A stretch of DNA of 64,000 nucleotides from NCBI RefSeq assembly GCF_008693185.1, contig NZ_VXKN01000010.1, forward strand, positions 62,001 through 126,000. The letters run 5' to 3'. The DNA comes from Acinetobacter qingfengensis. GTDB taxonomy: Bacteria; Pseudomonadota; Gammaproteobacteria; Pseudomonadales; Moraxellaceae. A program made the position numbers and the translations under genes. Below are positions 44,751-53,405 of the stretch, piece by piece. Below the pieces are notes generated by a model. It made no database searches and was not told where the DNA came from. It saw nothing but the letters and a program-made list of their open reading frames with translations. Numbering within the stretch: the first letter of the stretch is position 1; each line of letters begins with the position of its first letter.

Positions 44751-44860
44751 ATCAAAGGTATATTCATTTCTATTCTCATTTGCTGTTCAAAAAAATACTC
44801 GCCTAATATCGATACAACACTTAAACTATTTGCCAATGGTATGATATTTCGGGGAATGGT

Positions 44861-45334
44861 ATGCAAGGTAATAAACAAGTTATCCAGCAGCTTAATCAGG
44901 TCTTATTTCATGAGCTAACGGCAATTAATCAATATTTTTTACATTCCCGTATGTTTAATGACTGGGGAATTGAAAATCTAGGCAAAGCTGAATATAAAGA
45001 ATCTATCCGTCAAATGAAACATGCGGATAGAATTATCGAACGTATTCTTTTTCTGGAAGGACTGCCTAACTTACAGCATTTGGGTAAATTGTATATTGGT
45101 CAGCACACACAAGAAGTTTTACAGTGTGACGTTCGTAAAGTAAAAGAAAACATTGAGTCAGTACAAGCAGGGATTAAACTTTCTGAACAAGAACTTGATT
45201 ATGTTACCCGAGACTTACTCAAAGAAATTCTTGAAAAAGAAGAAGAATATCTAGATTGGGCAGATACTCAACTTGATCTTATTGAAAAAGTTAGCATTGA
45301 AAATTATATTCAAAGTCAGCTAGAAGATGATTAA
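44861..45334 (+). CDS. bfr: Bacterioferritin, haem-binding type lacking ferroxidase ligands
   Basis: This 157-residue ferritin subunit aligns without gaps to E. coli Bfr. Met52, which binds the inter-subunit haem, is kept, as are ferroxidase residues Glu18, His54 and Glu127. But Glu51 is Gln, Glu94 is Val and His130 is Tyr, so the di-iron site should be non-functional. This resembles heteropolymer systems (for example Neisseria), where one subunit supplies haem and another the ferroxidase site. A second Bfr/ferritin outside this window is therefore expected. A hairpin terminator overlaps the end of the converging pglL. Confidence 0.93.
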   Translation: MQGNKQVIQQLNQVLFHELTAINQYFLHSRMFNDWGIENLGKAEYKESIRQMKHADRIIERILFLEGLPNLQHLGKLYIGQHTQEVLQCDVRKVKENIESVQAGIKLSEQELDYVTRDLLKEILEKEEEYLDWADTQLDLIEKVSIENYIQSQLEDD

Positions 45335-45361
45335 ACCCGCCTTGGATGGTATTTTTTATTT

Positions 45362-45391
45362 AAAGCTCTAATTATGAATTAGAGCTTTTTT
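45362..45391. terminator. Bidirectional terminator between bfr and pglL
   Basis: Perfect 12-bp stem AAAGCTCTAATT (45362-45373)/AATTAGAGCTTT (45377-45388) with a 3-nt loop, followed by a T run in bfr orientation. The stem includes the pglL stop codon. Confidence 0.9.
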
Positions 45392-46925
45392 CTTTTAAAG
45401 TATTTAATAAATCACTATAAGTATATTTTTTATTGTACATGGCGTTGATCTTGCCCAGTAACTCTATTGCACCCTGTTGATCGCCATTGTAAGCTAAAAC
45501 TTGTGCGAATTTATACATATCATAATGTGTTAAATAGCACTGTACCACATGACGGTAATGTTCAATTTCAATCGGGCTTAAATGTGTTGCCGGCTTTAAT
45601 CTTACCCATTGTGTACGGGTATCCAGTTTATCAAATAATGACCATGTTCTAAGTTGCCAGCTATGTGTACTTTGTCCTAAAGCCTTTGCCGGAGGCGTGG
45701 GCTGACTATAAAAATAACAGGTGCATGCCATAAAAATAATTCCGGCAATAAATCCTATACGTGGCACCCATCGAGATAATCGAATCTGATTTTTTGGTTG
45801 AGTTTGCTGTGCCAAAATGACACCGCTTAAACATGCCACTGGAATCAAATAATACGCATAATACAGTGGGTATTCGAGTAAGGCATGAATCAATACAGCG
45901 AACATCATTAGGATGGCACAACCAGCAGTTACAGTTTTTGCTTTTTGAAATAATATCAGCAAGAAAAAGAAAAAATAAACGATGATACAGCCACCCAGTA
46001 ACAGACCGTTCCAGGCCAATAAATCAATTATGATATTATGCGAACTGGTGAGCCAAACATGCACCGGAAATTGACCGGCAACGGCATATTGTGCTGCTGT
46101 TGTTTGATACCAGCCATACCCTGTCCACGGTTGTTGTAATACGGCATGGAAAATCTGGTTCCACATCTCAAAACGTTCAAATCCTGAACCTGTCCGATCT
46201 GCCATTGAACGCATCTGAAATTTTGGCGTTGCTGCAATGTATTCAGCAACCAAATGATTTAAATATGGCAATATCCAGAAACATCCCATAAATAATGCAA
46301 ACCATAGCAACATATAACGCCGTTGCAATCGAAAGCCACTGGATTTGGCTTTAACCAAGAGAAACAATACAATCACAATACTGGCCAGCCATGCAGTACG
46401 TGATAATGTCAAAGACATGGTAAATAACAACAATGCCCCCAGCAACACGGCCAAAATGGTTTTTATTTTATATTTTTCATAAAGATATAAAACAGATAAC
46501 ACACTCATGATCAGCGATGTTGCAAATAAATTAGGTTGTCCAATATTTGCATAAGGACGATCACTGACTAAATTAAGTACCAATCGAGTATGTAAATCCA
46601 AATGCAACCATTGAATAATCGCAACAATACAAGAAATAACGCCTGCAGCAATCATGGTTAAAGCAAAACAATACATAAAACCTTCTGAAGGTTTTGTATT
46701 TGGCGCTTTTGCTAGTGTCAGACTATAGCTGGTGGATAATGCAAACCATGTTGCACAAATAAATAAACTTGGTAAAACAGCATTTTGTAGAAAAAATACT
46801 TGTCCAAATAAAAACTGGATAATCGGAATAAATGCAATTACCAGTATAGGCAGTGCAATTTTAGGCGAATAAAGTGTTTTTTTCCAAAATAATACGATTG
46901 CCAAAATAATTGCAGCAAAAACCAA
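45372..46925 (-). CDS. pglL: PglL-type O-oligosaccharyltransferase, 5' end frameshifted
   Basis: PglL enzymes transfer lipid-linked glycans en bloc to Ser/Thr of pilins and other periplasmic proteins. The 517-residue open frame has about 11 helices, the PglL_A segment IGQPNLFATSLIMSVL, the Wzy_C loop GYGWYQTTAAQY with SSHNIIIDLLAWNGL, and LLEYPLYYAYYL. The frame stays open upstream through a conserved-looking N-terminus (VLAIINPFRYLPIPSF) but has no start there. An ATG at 47026 is in the right phase only if one T is added to a nine-T tract at 46986-46994. As it stands the only start is TTG at 46925, which would remove the first helix. Confidence 0.85.
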   Translation of the reverse strand: MVFAAIILAIVLFWKKTLYSPKIALPILVIAFIPIIQFLFGQVFFLQNAVLPSLFICATWFALSTSYSLTLAKAPNTKPSEGFMYCFALTMIAAGVISCIVAIIQWLHLDLHTRLVLNLVSDRPYANIGQPNLFATSLIMSVLSVLYLYEKYKIKTILAVLLGALLLFTMSLTLSRTAWLASIVIVLFLLVKAKSSGFRLQRRYMLLWFALFMGCFWILPYLNHLVAEYIAATPKFQMRSMADRTGSGFERFEMWNQIFHAVLQQPWTGYGWYQTTAAQYAVAGQFPVHVWLTSSHNIIIDLLAWNGLLLGGCIIVYFFFFLLILFQKAKTVTAGCAILMMFAVLIHALLEYPLYYAYYLIPVACLSGVILAQQTQPKNQIRLSRWVPRIGFIAGIIFMACTCYFYSQPTPPAKALGQSTHSWQLRTWSLFDKLDTRTQWVRLKPATHLSPIEIEHYRHVVQCYLTHYDMYKFAQVLAYNGDQQGAIELLGKINAMYNKKYTYSDLLNTLKEKSSNS

Positions 46926-46985
46926 TATTTCTGAAATAAAGCTAGGAATTGGTAAATACCGAAATGGATTAATAATTGCTAGGAC

Positions 46986-47026
46986 AAAAAAAAACCAGCA
47001 AAACAGGCGATCACTTTTGACGGCAT
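46986..47026 (-). other. pglL: Poly-T tract and detached 5' codons of pglL
   Basis: From the ATG at 47026 the frame reads MPSKVIACFAGF, enters nine T (A9 on the plus strand, 46986-46994), and stops at TAG three codons later. With ten T it would fuse in frame to the pglL body. Candidate slipped-strand site. Confidence 0.6.
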
Positions 47027-47110
47027 AGTAGGATAAACCGAAAACCTAAAATTTGCCAGATTTTAGCCGAATATGCCAATTCATGTCACGGAGTTCTTTG
47101 TATGCTTATG

Positions 47111-47599
47111 TCAAAAAACAACTTGTTGTTCAATATCTAATAAGATTTTTTTATTTTCCAAACCACCTGCAAATCCTGTGAGTTTACCATTCGTTCCAAT
47201 GACCCGATGACAAGGTACAATAATAGAAATAGGATTTTTTCCAATTGCAGCACCAACCGCCCTCACTGCTTTCGGATGATCAATAAATTGTGCAATCTGT
47301 AAATAACTATAAGTTTCCCCAAATGGAATATTTTGCAGGGAATCCCATACTGTTTTTTGAAATACAGTTCCTTGTAACAAGAGCGGTAGATCAAATGTGT
47401 GACGTTTTCGATCAAAGTATTCTGTTAATTGATTTTGAGTTTTTTGCAATATGACATTGGGTTGTACATGTATTTTTTTTGCCTGTAATAACCATTTTGG
47501 CTGCTCATTTCCCCACAATATCCCAAGTAAATGCTGCGTACTGGCGTATAAATGCAATGCGCCAACTGGACTCGCTATAATTTGGTGATAAATTTCCAT
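47111..47599 (-). CDS. ogt: Methylated-DNA-protein-cysteine methyltransferase
   Basis: This enzyme repairs O6-methylguanine by transferring the alkyl group to its own cysteine. The 162-residue Ogt-type protein has the helix-turn-helix region and active site SIIVPCHRVIG (Cys130), followed by LTGFAGGLENKKILLDIE. There is no Ada N-terminal domain. A weak hairpin (CTAAAAT/ATTTTAG, 47046-47066) lies downstream, just before the pglL start. Divergent from an MFS transporter. Confidence 0.94.
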   Translation of the reverse strand: MEIYHQIIASPVGALHLYASTQHLLGILWGNEQPKWLLQAKKIHVQPNVILQKTQNQLTEYFDRKRHTFDLPLLLQGTVFQKTVWDSLQNIPFGETYSYLQIAQFIDHPKAVRAVGAAIGKNPISIIVPCHRVIGTNGKLTGFAGGLENKKILLDIEQQVVF

Positions 47600-47621
47600 A
47601 AAATCATCCTTTTATACTTTA

Positions 47622-47634
47622 GTGATATTATCAC
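47622..47634. promoter_or_regulatory. Palindrome between ogt and MFS gene
   Basis: GTGATA-T-TATCAC is a perfect 13-bp dyad in the 144-bp divergent region, 23 bp before the ogt start. A possible operator; the binding protein is unknown. Confidence 0.35.
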
Positions 47635-47743
47635 ATTTAATTCTTGCTATTTTATTATATCTTATATCTCCATCTTAGTATTCAGCTATTTTTTCTGTTA
47701 TATCCATGATTTAATCTCAGAACAATTCATACAAGGAAGAGGC

Positions 47744-49021
47744 ATGTCACAGCATACTGATGCTTTTGCGGCACTACGTTATCGAGATTTCTCTATTGTT
47801 ACTGTTAATCAGTTTTGTCTGACTCTGGCGATTTTAATTCAGGAAGTCATTGTTTCATATTCTCTGTATCAAATTACCAAAGATCCGTTAACTTTGGGTT
47901 TAATTGGTTTGGCAGAAGCTATTCCTTTTATTACCCTGTCTTTATGGGGTGGTTATTTTGCAGATAAGTTTAATAAACAACGTATTATGCAATGCTGTTT
48001 ATTTTTTTCCATTCCAATGCCAATGATTTTATGGGGATTATTTCATTGGCATGGATTGCACCAGATCAGTACAGATCAACTGGCATTGGGAATTTATGCA
48101 GTTATTTTTTGCCTAGGTACGATTCGGGGTTTCTATAATCCATCTGCAACATCGCTCAAACCATTTCTGATTCCTAAAGCACTGTATGCCAATGGCGCAA
48201 CATGGACAACGATTGGCTGGCAAAGTGGTGTAATTCTGGGGCCTGTCTCAGGTGGTTTTATGCTGGCTTATTTAGGACGAGAAAATAGTTTTTTTATTGT
48301 CACTTGTCTGCTTATTATCAGCTTTATTTTAATTTCAAAACTAAGTAAACGTACTTTTCCAACAATTCAACATGATCATTTATGGCAAAGTTTAAGTGAA
48401 GGATTTCGCTTTATATTCAAAACCAAAATTGTATTGTGGGCGATTTCTCTTGATTTGGTTTCAGTGTTATTTGGTGGTGTGATCGCCCTTTTACCTATTT
48501 TTGCCAATGATATTCTCAAAATCGGTGCTGAAGGACTGGGCTTCTTGCGGGCTGCTCCATCCATTGGTGCTTTACTCACCATGATTGTCCTGACCAGATT
48601 TCCACCTACCCAACATGCCTGGCGCAATATGTTGTTGGCTGTGGCAGGGTTCGGTATTTTTACCATCATTTTTGCCTGCTCTAGACAAATGTGGCTATCA
48701 TTATTTGCCCTAGCCATGACTGGAGCTTGTGACAGTATTTCCGTAGTGATTCGCCAGACGATTTTACAAATTTTTCCACCTGAAAATATGCGTGGCCGTG
48801 TGGCTGCAGTAAATGGTATGTTTGTATCCAGTAGTAATGAATTAGGGGCTTTTGAGTCTGGTCTGGCCGCCAAATATTTAGGTGCTGTTTATGCATCAAT
48901 GCTTGGTGGTGGCGTAACTTTAGTTGTTATTCTAGTAAGTTGGGTCAAAACTTCAGATCTATTCAAGGTCAATATCACTGACTCTCCCCATGATTCATCC
49001 AATGATAAAAAATTATCCTGA
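47744..49021 (+). CDS. MFS transporter (EntS-like MFS_3 group)
   Basis: This 425-residue permease starts MSQHTDAFAALRYRDFSIVTVNQFCLTLA, the N-terminal pattern of the MFS_3/EntS-like group, and has the loop WGGYFADKFNKQRIM at about residues 67-81. ENMRGRVAAVNGMFVSSSNELGAFESG near 350 is typical of the same group, which includes siderophore and drug exporters. AAGGAAGAGG ahead of the ATG at 47744 fixes the start. Substrate unknown. Confidence 0.87.
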   Translation: MSQHTDAFAALRYRDFSIVTVNQFCLTLAILIQEVIVSYSLYQITKDPLTLGLIGLAEAIPFITLSLWGGYFADKFNKQRIMQCCLFFSIPMPMILWGLFHWHGLHQISTDQLALGIYAVIFCLGTIRGFYNPSATSLKPFLIPKALYANGATWTTIGWQSGVILGPVSGGFMLAYLGRENSFFIVTCLLIISFILISKLSKRTFPTIQHDHLWQSLSEGFRFIFKTKIVLWAISLDLVSVLFGGVIALLPIFANDILKIGAEGLGFLRAAPSIGALLTMIVLTRFPPTQHAWRNMLLAVAGFGIFTIIFACSRQMWLSLFALAMTGACDSISVVIRQTILQIFPPENMRGRVAAVNGMFVSSSNELGAFESGLAAKYLGAVYASMLGGGVTLVVILVSWVKTSDLFKVNITDSPHDSSNDKKLS

Positions 49022-49055
49022 ACACTAAAATTAATCTGCTTTCCTATACAAAAAA

Positions 49056-49083
49056 GCCACATGATCACGAATAATCATGTGGC
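49056..49083. terminator. Bidirectional terminator between MFS gene and znuD
   Basis: Perfect 10-bp stem GCCACATGAT (49056-49065)/ATCATGTGGC (49074-49083), flanked by A6 on the left and TTT on the right. In znuD orientation it ends in a T run. Confidence 0.9.
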
Positions 49084-49107
49084 TTTACGCATCTAAACTG
49101 GTCAATT

Positions 49108-51171
49108 TTAGAAACGGAATCGAATACCCGCTGTAAAATTACGTCCCATTTGTGGAATAGTAGATAAGTATGATGCATGGTTATAATAGGTTTCATCCAG
49201 TAAATTTTTTGCCTGTAGATAAACCTGATAAGATAATTTTTTATTTAAACTTTTATCATAACTTACATCCAGATTAACCAGATTATAGGCATCAGTGACT
49301 TCTTCAAAATCTGCAATTTTGTTTTGTTTAAAGCCGTGAACATATTCTACACCACCATGAATACCGTCCAGAAAATCTGCATCAAAACGAATACCAGCAC
49401 GTGTTGCAGGAATTCTTGGTAAGTTACCACCTTGATCAAGTTCAGCACGAACATGATCAGCAAATACTTTGGTGCTATACATTGGTGTAAATTGATATTT
49501 TACTTCAGCTTCAGCACCATAAAAGTTGACATCTGCCTGACGATATTGAATTAAACGGAAATTTTCATAATGTGCCAGTGTATGACCATAGATATAATCA
49601 TCAACCTGATTATAGAAAGCATTTACTGCAAATGTTAGATCTCCATCAACTTTTCTTAAGCCAAGTTCAAGATTTTTAGATTTCTCTTTACCCAGATTTT
49701 GATCACCCAGTTCATAAGTGTTGGTTGCCAAATGGACACCATTGGCATAAAGTTCCTGAGCATTTGGTAAACGTTCAGCATAACTCAGGGATAATGAAGT
49801 GACATAATTTGGGATAAATTCCCAGGTCATAGCACCTGATGCAGAAAATGCTGTATCATCAAAATCCTTGTAATCAGACTCATCTGTATCTACAGTTTGT
49901 TTTTCAACACGACCTCCCAACTCAAAATGTAAGTCGTTCCATTGATAATGCTCAATCAGGAAAGCTGCCAGATTTTCCGTGGTTGATTTTGGCAAGAATT
50001 TTTCTTCGCCAATATTATCAAATTCAGAATGCGCATATTGCAAACCAAATACGCCTTCCCATCCAGCTAAAGGTTGGTGTACAAATTCCAGACGACCATC
50101 ATACCCTTTATTTTTAAATGTAGTTGCTGCTTCACCATCCTCAATTTCCTGATGCTGATAATCCGTATAACTGGCTCTGGCACGAATTTTTTCAATACCT
50201 GAAAACGGCTGTAAATATTCTGCGCGTAAATCAACACGTTTGGATTTTAAGTCGACCCATGGTGCATTTTCATGTTCGTGATCATGATCGTGTCCACTTT
50301 CATCATCATGTGCCCCACAATGCAAACTTAGATCATGTAAATGGCAACTTTCATATTCATGGCTATGTCCCGGCAAAGCATATTTATCCTGACGATCAGT
50401 ATATGCCAGACCAACATAACCCTTTTCACCAATCCATGATAATCCAATACTGGCATTCTGGCCTTTATTCCATGTACCATCTACCCGTTTCTCTTTTTCT
50501 CCTTCATGACTATAACCACTGACCTGATAATTATCAGCTTCTCGATGATCACCTTCCAGACGTAAAGCAAACTGGTCGCCTAAGCCTACAGTAATACCAG
50601 CTGCGCCCAGTTTTTCATTAGTATTGGTATTACCTCTTAAATGAACTTCACCTTCCACACCATTTTCTGGCATACGGGTTGGAATTTTTTCATCCAATAC
50701 ATTCACTACACCACCAATGGCTCCACCACCATATAATAATGTAGATGGACCACGTAATACTTCTATTCGTGTTGCTAATACTGGATCAACCGTTGCAGCA
50801 TGATCAGGTGAAATCTGAGAGGCATCCATTGTTTCGGAAGAATCTGTTAAGACTTTGACACGTGGTGCAGTTTGTCCACGAATTACAGGGCGGCTAGCCC
50901 CAGGACCAAAATTATCACTATTAATACCTGGTTTACCGTTAAGTGCATCCCCCAGTGTTGCAGATCCTTGACTAAGTTGTTCTTTTTCCACCACATTAAC
51001 TGCATTCGCAAAATCATTTTGATTGGGATTAAGTGGATGTGCGGTTACCGTGATGGCTTGTAGTTGATGTACTTTCGTTACCTGTTGTGATATCTCATCG
51101 TTGGCAATACTAAATGTTGAAAACAATGTACTTGCAACCGCAATCCACAATGTATTTTGTTTAAATTGCAT
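49108..51171 (-). CDS. znuD: TonB-dependent zinc receptor ZnuD
   Basis: This outer-membrane receptor imports zinc (and possibly haem) under zinc limitation. The 687-residue product has a signal peptide (TLWIAVASTLFSTFSIAND), a plug domain (QAITVTAHPLNP, LRGPSTLLYGGGAIGGVVNVLD) and a 22-stranded barrel ending in GRNFTAGIRFRF with terminal Phe. A His/Asp/Glu-rich extracellular loop with two Cys (50263-50380; HSHEYESCHLHD, SGHDHDHEHE) is diagnostic for ZnuD. The ATG at 51171 is chosen; the TTG at 51183 is unlikely. A Zur-like palindrome lies 28 bp upstream. Confidence 0.93.
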   Translation of the reverse strand: MQFKQNTLWIAVASTLFSTFSIANDEISQQVTKVHQLQAITVTAHPLNPNQNDFANAVNVVEKEQLSQGSATLGDALNGKPGINSDNFGPGASRPVIRGQTAPRVKVLTDSSETMDASQISPDHAATVDPVLATRIEVLRGPSTLLYGGGAIGGVVNVLDEKIPTRMPENGVEGEVHLRGNTNTNEKLGAAGITVGLGDQFALRLEGDHREADNYQVSGYSHEGEKEKRVDGTWNKGQNASIGLSWIGEKGYVGLAYTDRQDKYALPGHSHEYESCHLHDLSLHCGAHDDESGHDHDHEHENAPWVDLKSKRVDLRAEYLQPFSGIEKIRARASYTDYQHQEIEDGEAATTFKNKGYDGRLEFVHQPLAGWEGVFGLQYAHSEFDNIGEEKFLPKSTTENLAAFLIEHYQWNDLHFELGGRVEKQTVDTDESDYKDFDDTAFSASGAMTWEFIPNYVTSLSLSYAERLPNAQELYANGVHLATNTYELGDQNLGKEKSKNLELGLRKVDGDLTFAVNAFYNQVDDYIYGHTLAHYENFRLIQYRQADVNFYGAEAEVKYQFTPMYSTKVFADHVRAELDQGGNLPRIPATRAGIRFDADFLDGIHGGVEYVHGFKQNKIADFEEVTDAYNLVNLDVSYDKSLNKKLSYQVYLQAKNLLDETYYNHASYLSTIPQMGRNFTAGIRFRF

Positions 51172-51198
51172 GTCTATCCCCAAAAATATAATTTTGTT

Positions 51199-51210
51199 AT
51201 GTTATAACAT
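51199..51210 (-). promoter_or_regulatory. znuD: Zur box-like palindrome upstream of znuD
   Basis: ATGTTATAACAT is a perfect 12-bp palindrome, 28 bp before the znuD start, and resembles the central part of Zur boxes described in Acinetobacter. Confidence 0.65.
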
Positions 51211-51376
51211 TTTTATAAAAGTGCAAGAATTTTCAAGCAAGATAGACCAGGGTAAAATATAGAAATTTTTAAATAGTCATTTTTTACTTATAAAAAATAA
51301 ACACATATCCCTCATTTGTCATGTAACCATTTTTGCTATAATGAGCTGCTTAAAGTACAGTCGGCGAGATTATAAA

Positions 51377-52528
51377 ATGCTTAAAGCAATTGTCAGTTTA
51401 GGTGCTTTAACAGCAATTCATTACCAATATCGTACGATACAAAAGCCCAAGCTGTACTTTAAAAAAACACCAGAAAATCAATTTATTATTAAAAAATTAC
51501 CCATACTTGAACAAAAGTATGCTGTAACGCCTTGGTTAATTAATCCGCATGCACAAATCATTTATATGACTTTAAAACATAAAATTCGCAATAAACCACT
51601 GGCATATCAGCCAATTGAACAATGCCGCATGCTGGATGGTGCCACAACCGAAATTGCTTGGTTAGGTTATGATTTACCTCAAGACTGTCCAACAATTATT
51701 ATGTTACATACTGTTACAGGTGATACCCAGAGTATGACTGAAATTGTCGAAGATCTTTATCGGCAGACTGGCTGGCGTATTGCTTTATGCTTACGTCGTG
51801 GTCATACCACTACATCCCAGCCATTTACTAGTATCAATATTATGGGTTCTGTACCTGATTTTCAGGCTCAACTCGACCATATCCAGCGCAAGTTTCCTGA
51901 CTCGCCTTTGTATGCAGTAGGAAGTTCTGCCGGTACAGCAGTATTAGCGCGTTATCTTGGTGAAGTCGGAAAAAATACACCATTACGTGGAGCATTTGCC
52001 TATTGTCCGGGTTACGATCTGAACGTCGCATTTGATCGAGTCCATAAATTTTATGACCGATATATGGCAACCTCTATAAAAAAACGCTTTATTCTGCCTT
52101 ACCAACAGCAATTACAACAACACCCTGCATTACAACCGGTCATAAAAAGTAAACGTTTACAAGATATTCAAAAAGTTTTATTCGAATTCGCTGGTTTTGA
52201 CAGTTATAAATCCTATTTAAATGCTTGTAATCCGATTGATGTATTTACCAACATTGCTATTCCTACCATGATTCTCAATGCTGAAGATGATCCAATTTGT
52301 CATATCAATAATGCTTGGCAATATCGTGAGGTTATTGAAGCAAATTCAGCAACAATTCTGGTAACGACACGACATGGCAGTCATTGTGGGCATTATCAAG
52401 GTCTTAAACCACGATCATGGGCACATCATCTTATTGCCAGTTATTTACTTACCATACACACGTATAACAGGTCGTCACAGCTTGTTAATAAAAAATACTG
52501 CAATCCTGTGACCAATATGATTAGATAA
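51377..52528 (+). CDS. YheT family alpha/beta hydrolase
   Basis: This 383-residue hydrolase of the YheT/EMB8 group has the nucleophile elbow VGSSAGTAVLARYLG (Ser184), an acid in NAEDDPIC and the catalytic His in HGSHCGHYQG. LINPHAQIIYMTL near residue 55 is a YheT landmark. The short hydrophobic N-terminus may be a membrane anchor. I take the ATG at 51377 because GGCGAG lies at suitable distance; the in-frame ATG at 51341 is possible. Substrate unknown. Confidence 0.87.
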   Translation: MLKAIVSLGALTAIHYQYRTIQKPKLYFKKTPENQFIIKKLPILEQKYAVTPWLINPHAQIIYMTLKHKIRNKPLAYQPIEQCRMLDGATTEIAWLGYDLPQDCPTIIMLHTVTGDTQSMTEIVEDLYRQTGWRIALCLRRGHTTTSQPFTSINIMGSVPDFQAQLDHIQRKFPDSPLYAVGSSAGTAVLARYLGEVGKNTPLRGAFAYCPGYDLNVAFDRVHKFYDRYMATSIKKRFILPYQQQLQQHPALQPVIKSKRLQDIQKVLFEFAGFDSYKSYLNACNPIDVFTNIAIPTMILNAEDDPICHINNAWQYREVIEANSATILVTTRHGSHCGHYQGLKPRSWAHHLIASYLLTIHTYNRSSQLVNKKYCNPVTNMIR

Positions 52529-52556
52529 AACGCTTTTTTAACATTACATTGATTTT

Positions 52557-53300
52557 ATGGCTTTTACTCTCTCCCATATGGTGGTTGCACCTGCACTTTA
52601 TCCTTTATTTAAACGGAAATTGCCTCTGGCCAGCATTGCAATTGGGGCAGCAATTCCGGATATTGCAGGACAAATCATCAATGATCGGGATTGGGCACAT
52701 GAATATTCAGGCATGTTCAGTGTAGATTTAATTTTTGGTTTAATCGGCTGTTTACTCTGGTTCAGTTTATATCGTCCATATGTTTATTATGGGTTAAATC
52801 GGCAAATCACACCTTTGGGAAATTCCAGAATTGATGCAATTTTTTTCTGTACGGTTGGCATATTAGTTGGGATTGGCACGCATTTCCTCTGGGATAGCTT
52901 TACTCACGATAATCAACCCATATTTTTTTCAACTGAATTTATGATGCAATCCATTCAAGTGCCATTGCTGCATAAAACCATGCCACTGGATTTATTTCTA
53001 CAATATACAACCTCAATCATTACCTTGCCATTGGTCTATTTTTTGATTCGACCAGTTCTTTCTGCGCCTATAATTAATACACATGCACCGAATTATTGGC
53101 AATTTTTTTTAACTTTATTCAGTTCAGTTATACTGGGCGCAATCTTTTGTTATTTAAATACAGAGAAATTAGTTCCTCTTCTCGATCAGGATCATTATCT
53201 TTTTATTCGTGGTTTAATTGTGGAATTTTCTACAGGTTTTTTCCTGATGTTTAGCGTAATATGTTTGATATTACGTTGGAAAATTACTAGGATTTATTAA
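52557..53300 (+). CDS. DUF4184 family membrane protein
   Basis: The 247-residue protein has six to seven hydrophobic segments. It has the DUF4184 pattern MAFTLSHMVVAPALYPLF and IAIGAAIPDIAG, followed by GTHFLWDSFTH, in which conserved His and Asp residues recall membrane hydrolases of the YdjM/phospholipase C-like type. No function is established. It starts 28 bp after the YheT gene and may be cotranscribed. Confidence 0.8.
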   Translation: MAFTLSHMVVAPALYPLFKRKLPLASIAIGAAIPDIAGQIINDRDWAHEYSGMFSVDLIFGLIGCLLWFSLYRPYVYYGLNRQITPLGNSRIDAIFFCTVGILVGIGTHFLWDSFTHDNQPIFFSTEFMMQSIQVPLLHKTMPLDLFLQYTTSIITLPLVYFLIRPVLSAPIINTHAPNYWQFFLTLFSSVILGAIFCYLNTEKLVPLLDQDHYLFIRGLIVEFSTGFFLMFSVICLILRWKITRIY

Positions 53301-53405
53301 TTCCTGCTTGTGACAATTCCTTCAAATAGGCATAATCGCCAATTCACAGACGGTACGCTGTTTACGTATACGTCATCACAGCCAATATAGTTTGGATTTC
53401 TACTC

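Noticed and set aside
48376..48873. 165-codon minus-strand frame within the MFS gene
   Set aside because: Shadow frame; the plus-strand MFS protein has clear membrane helices and motifs.
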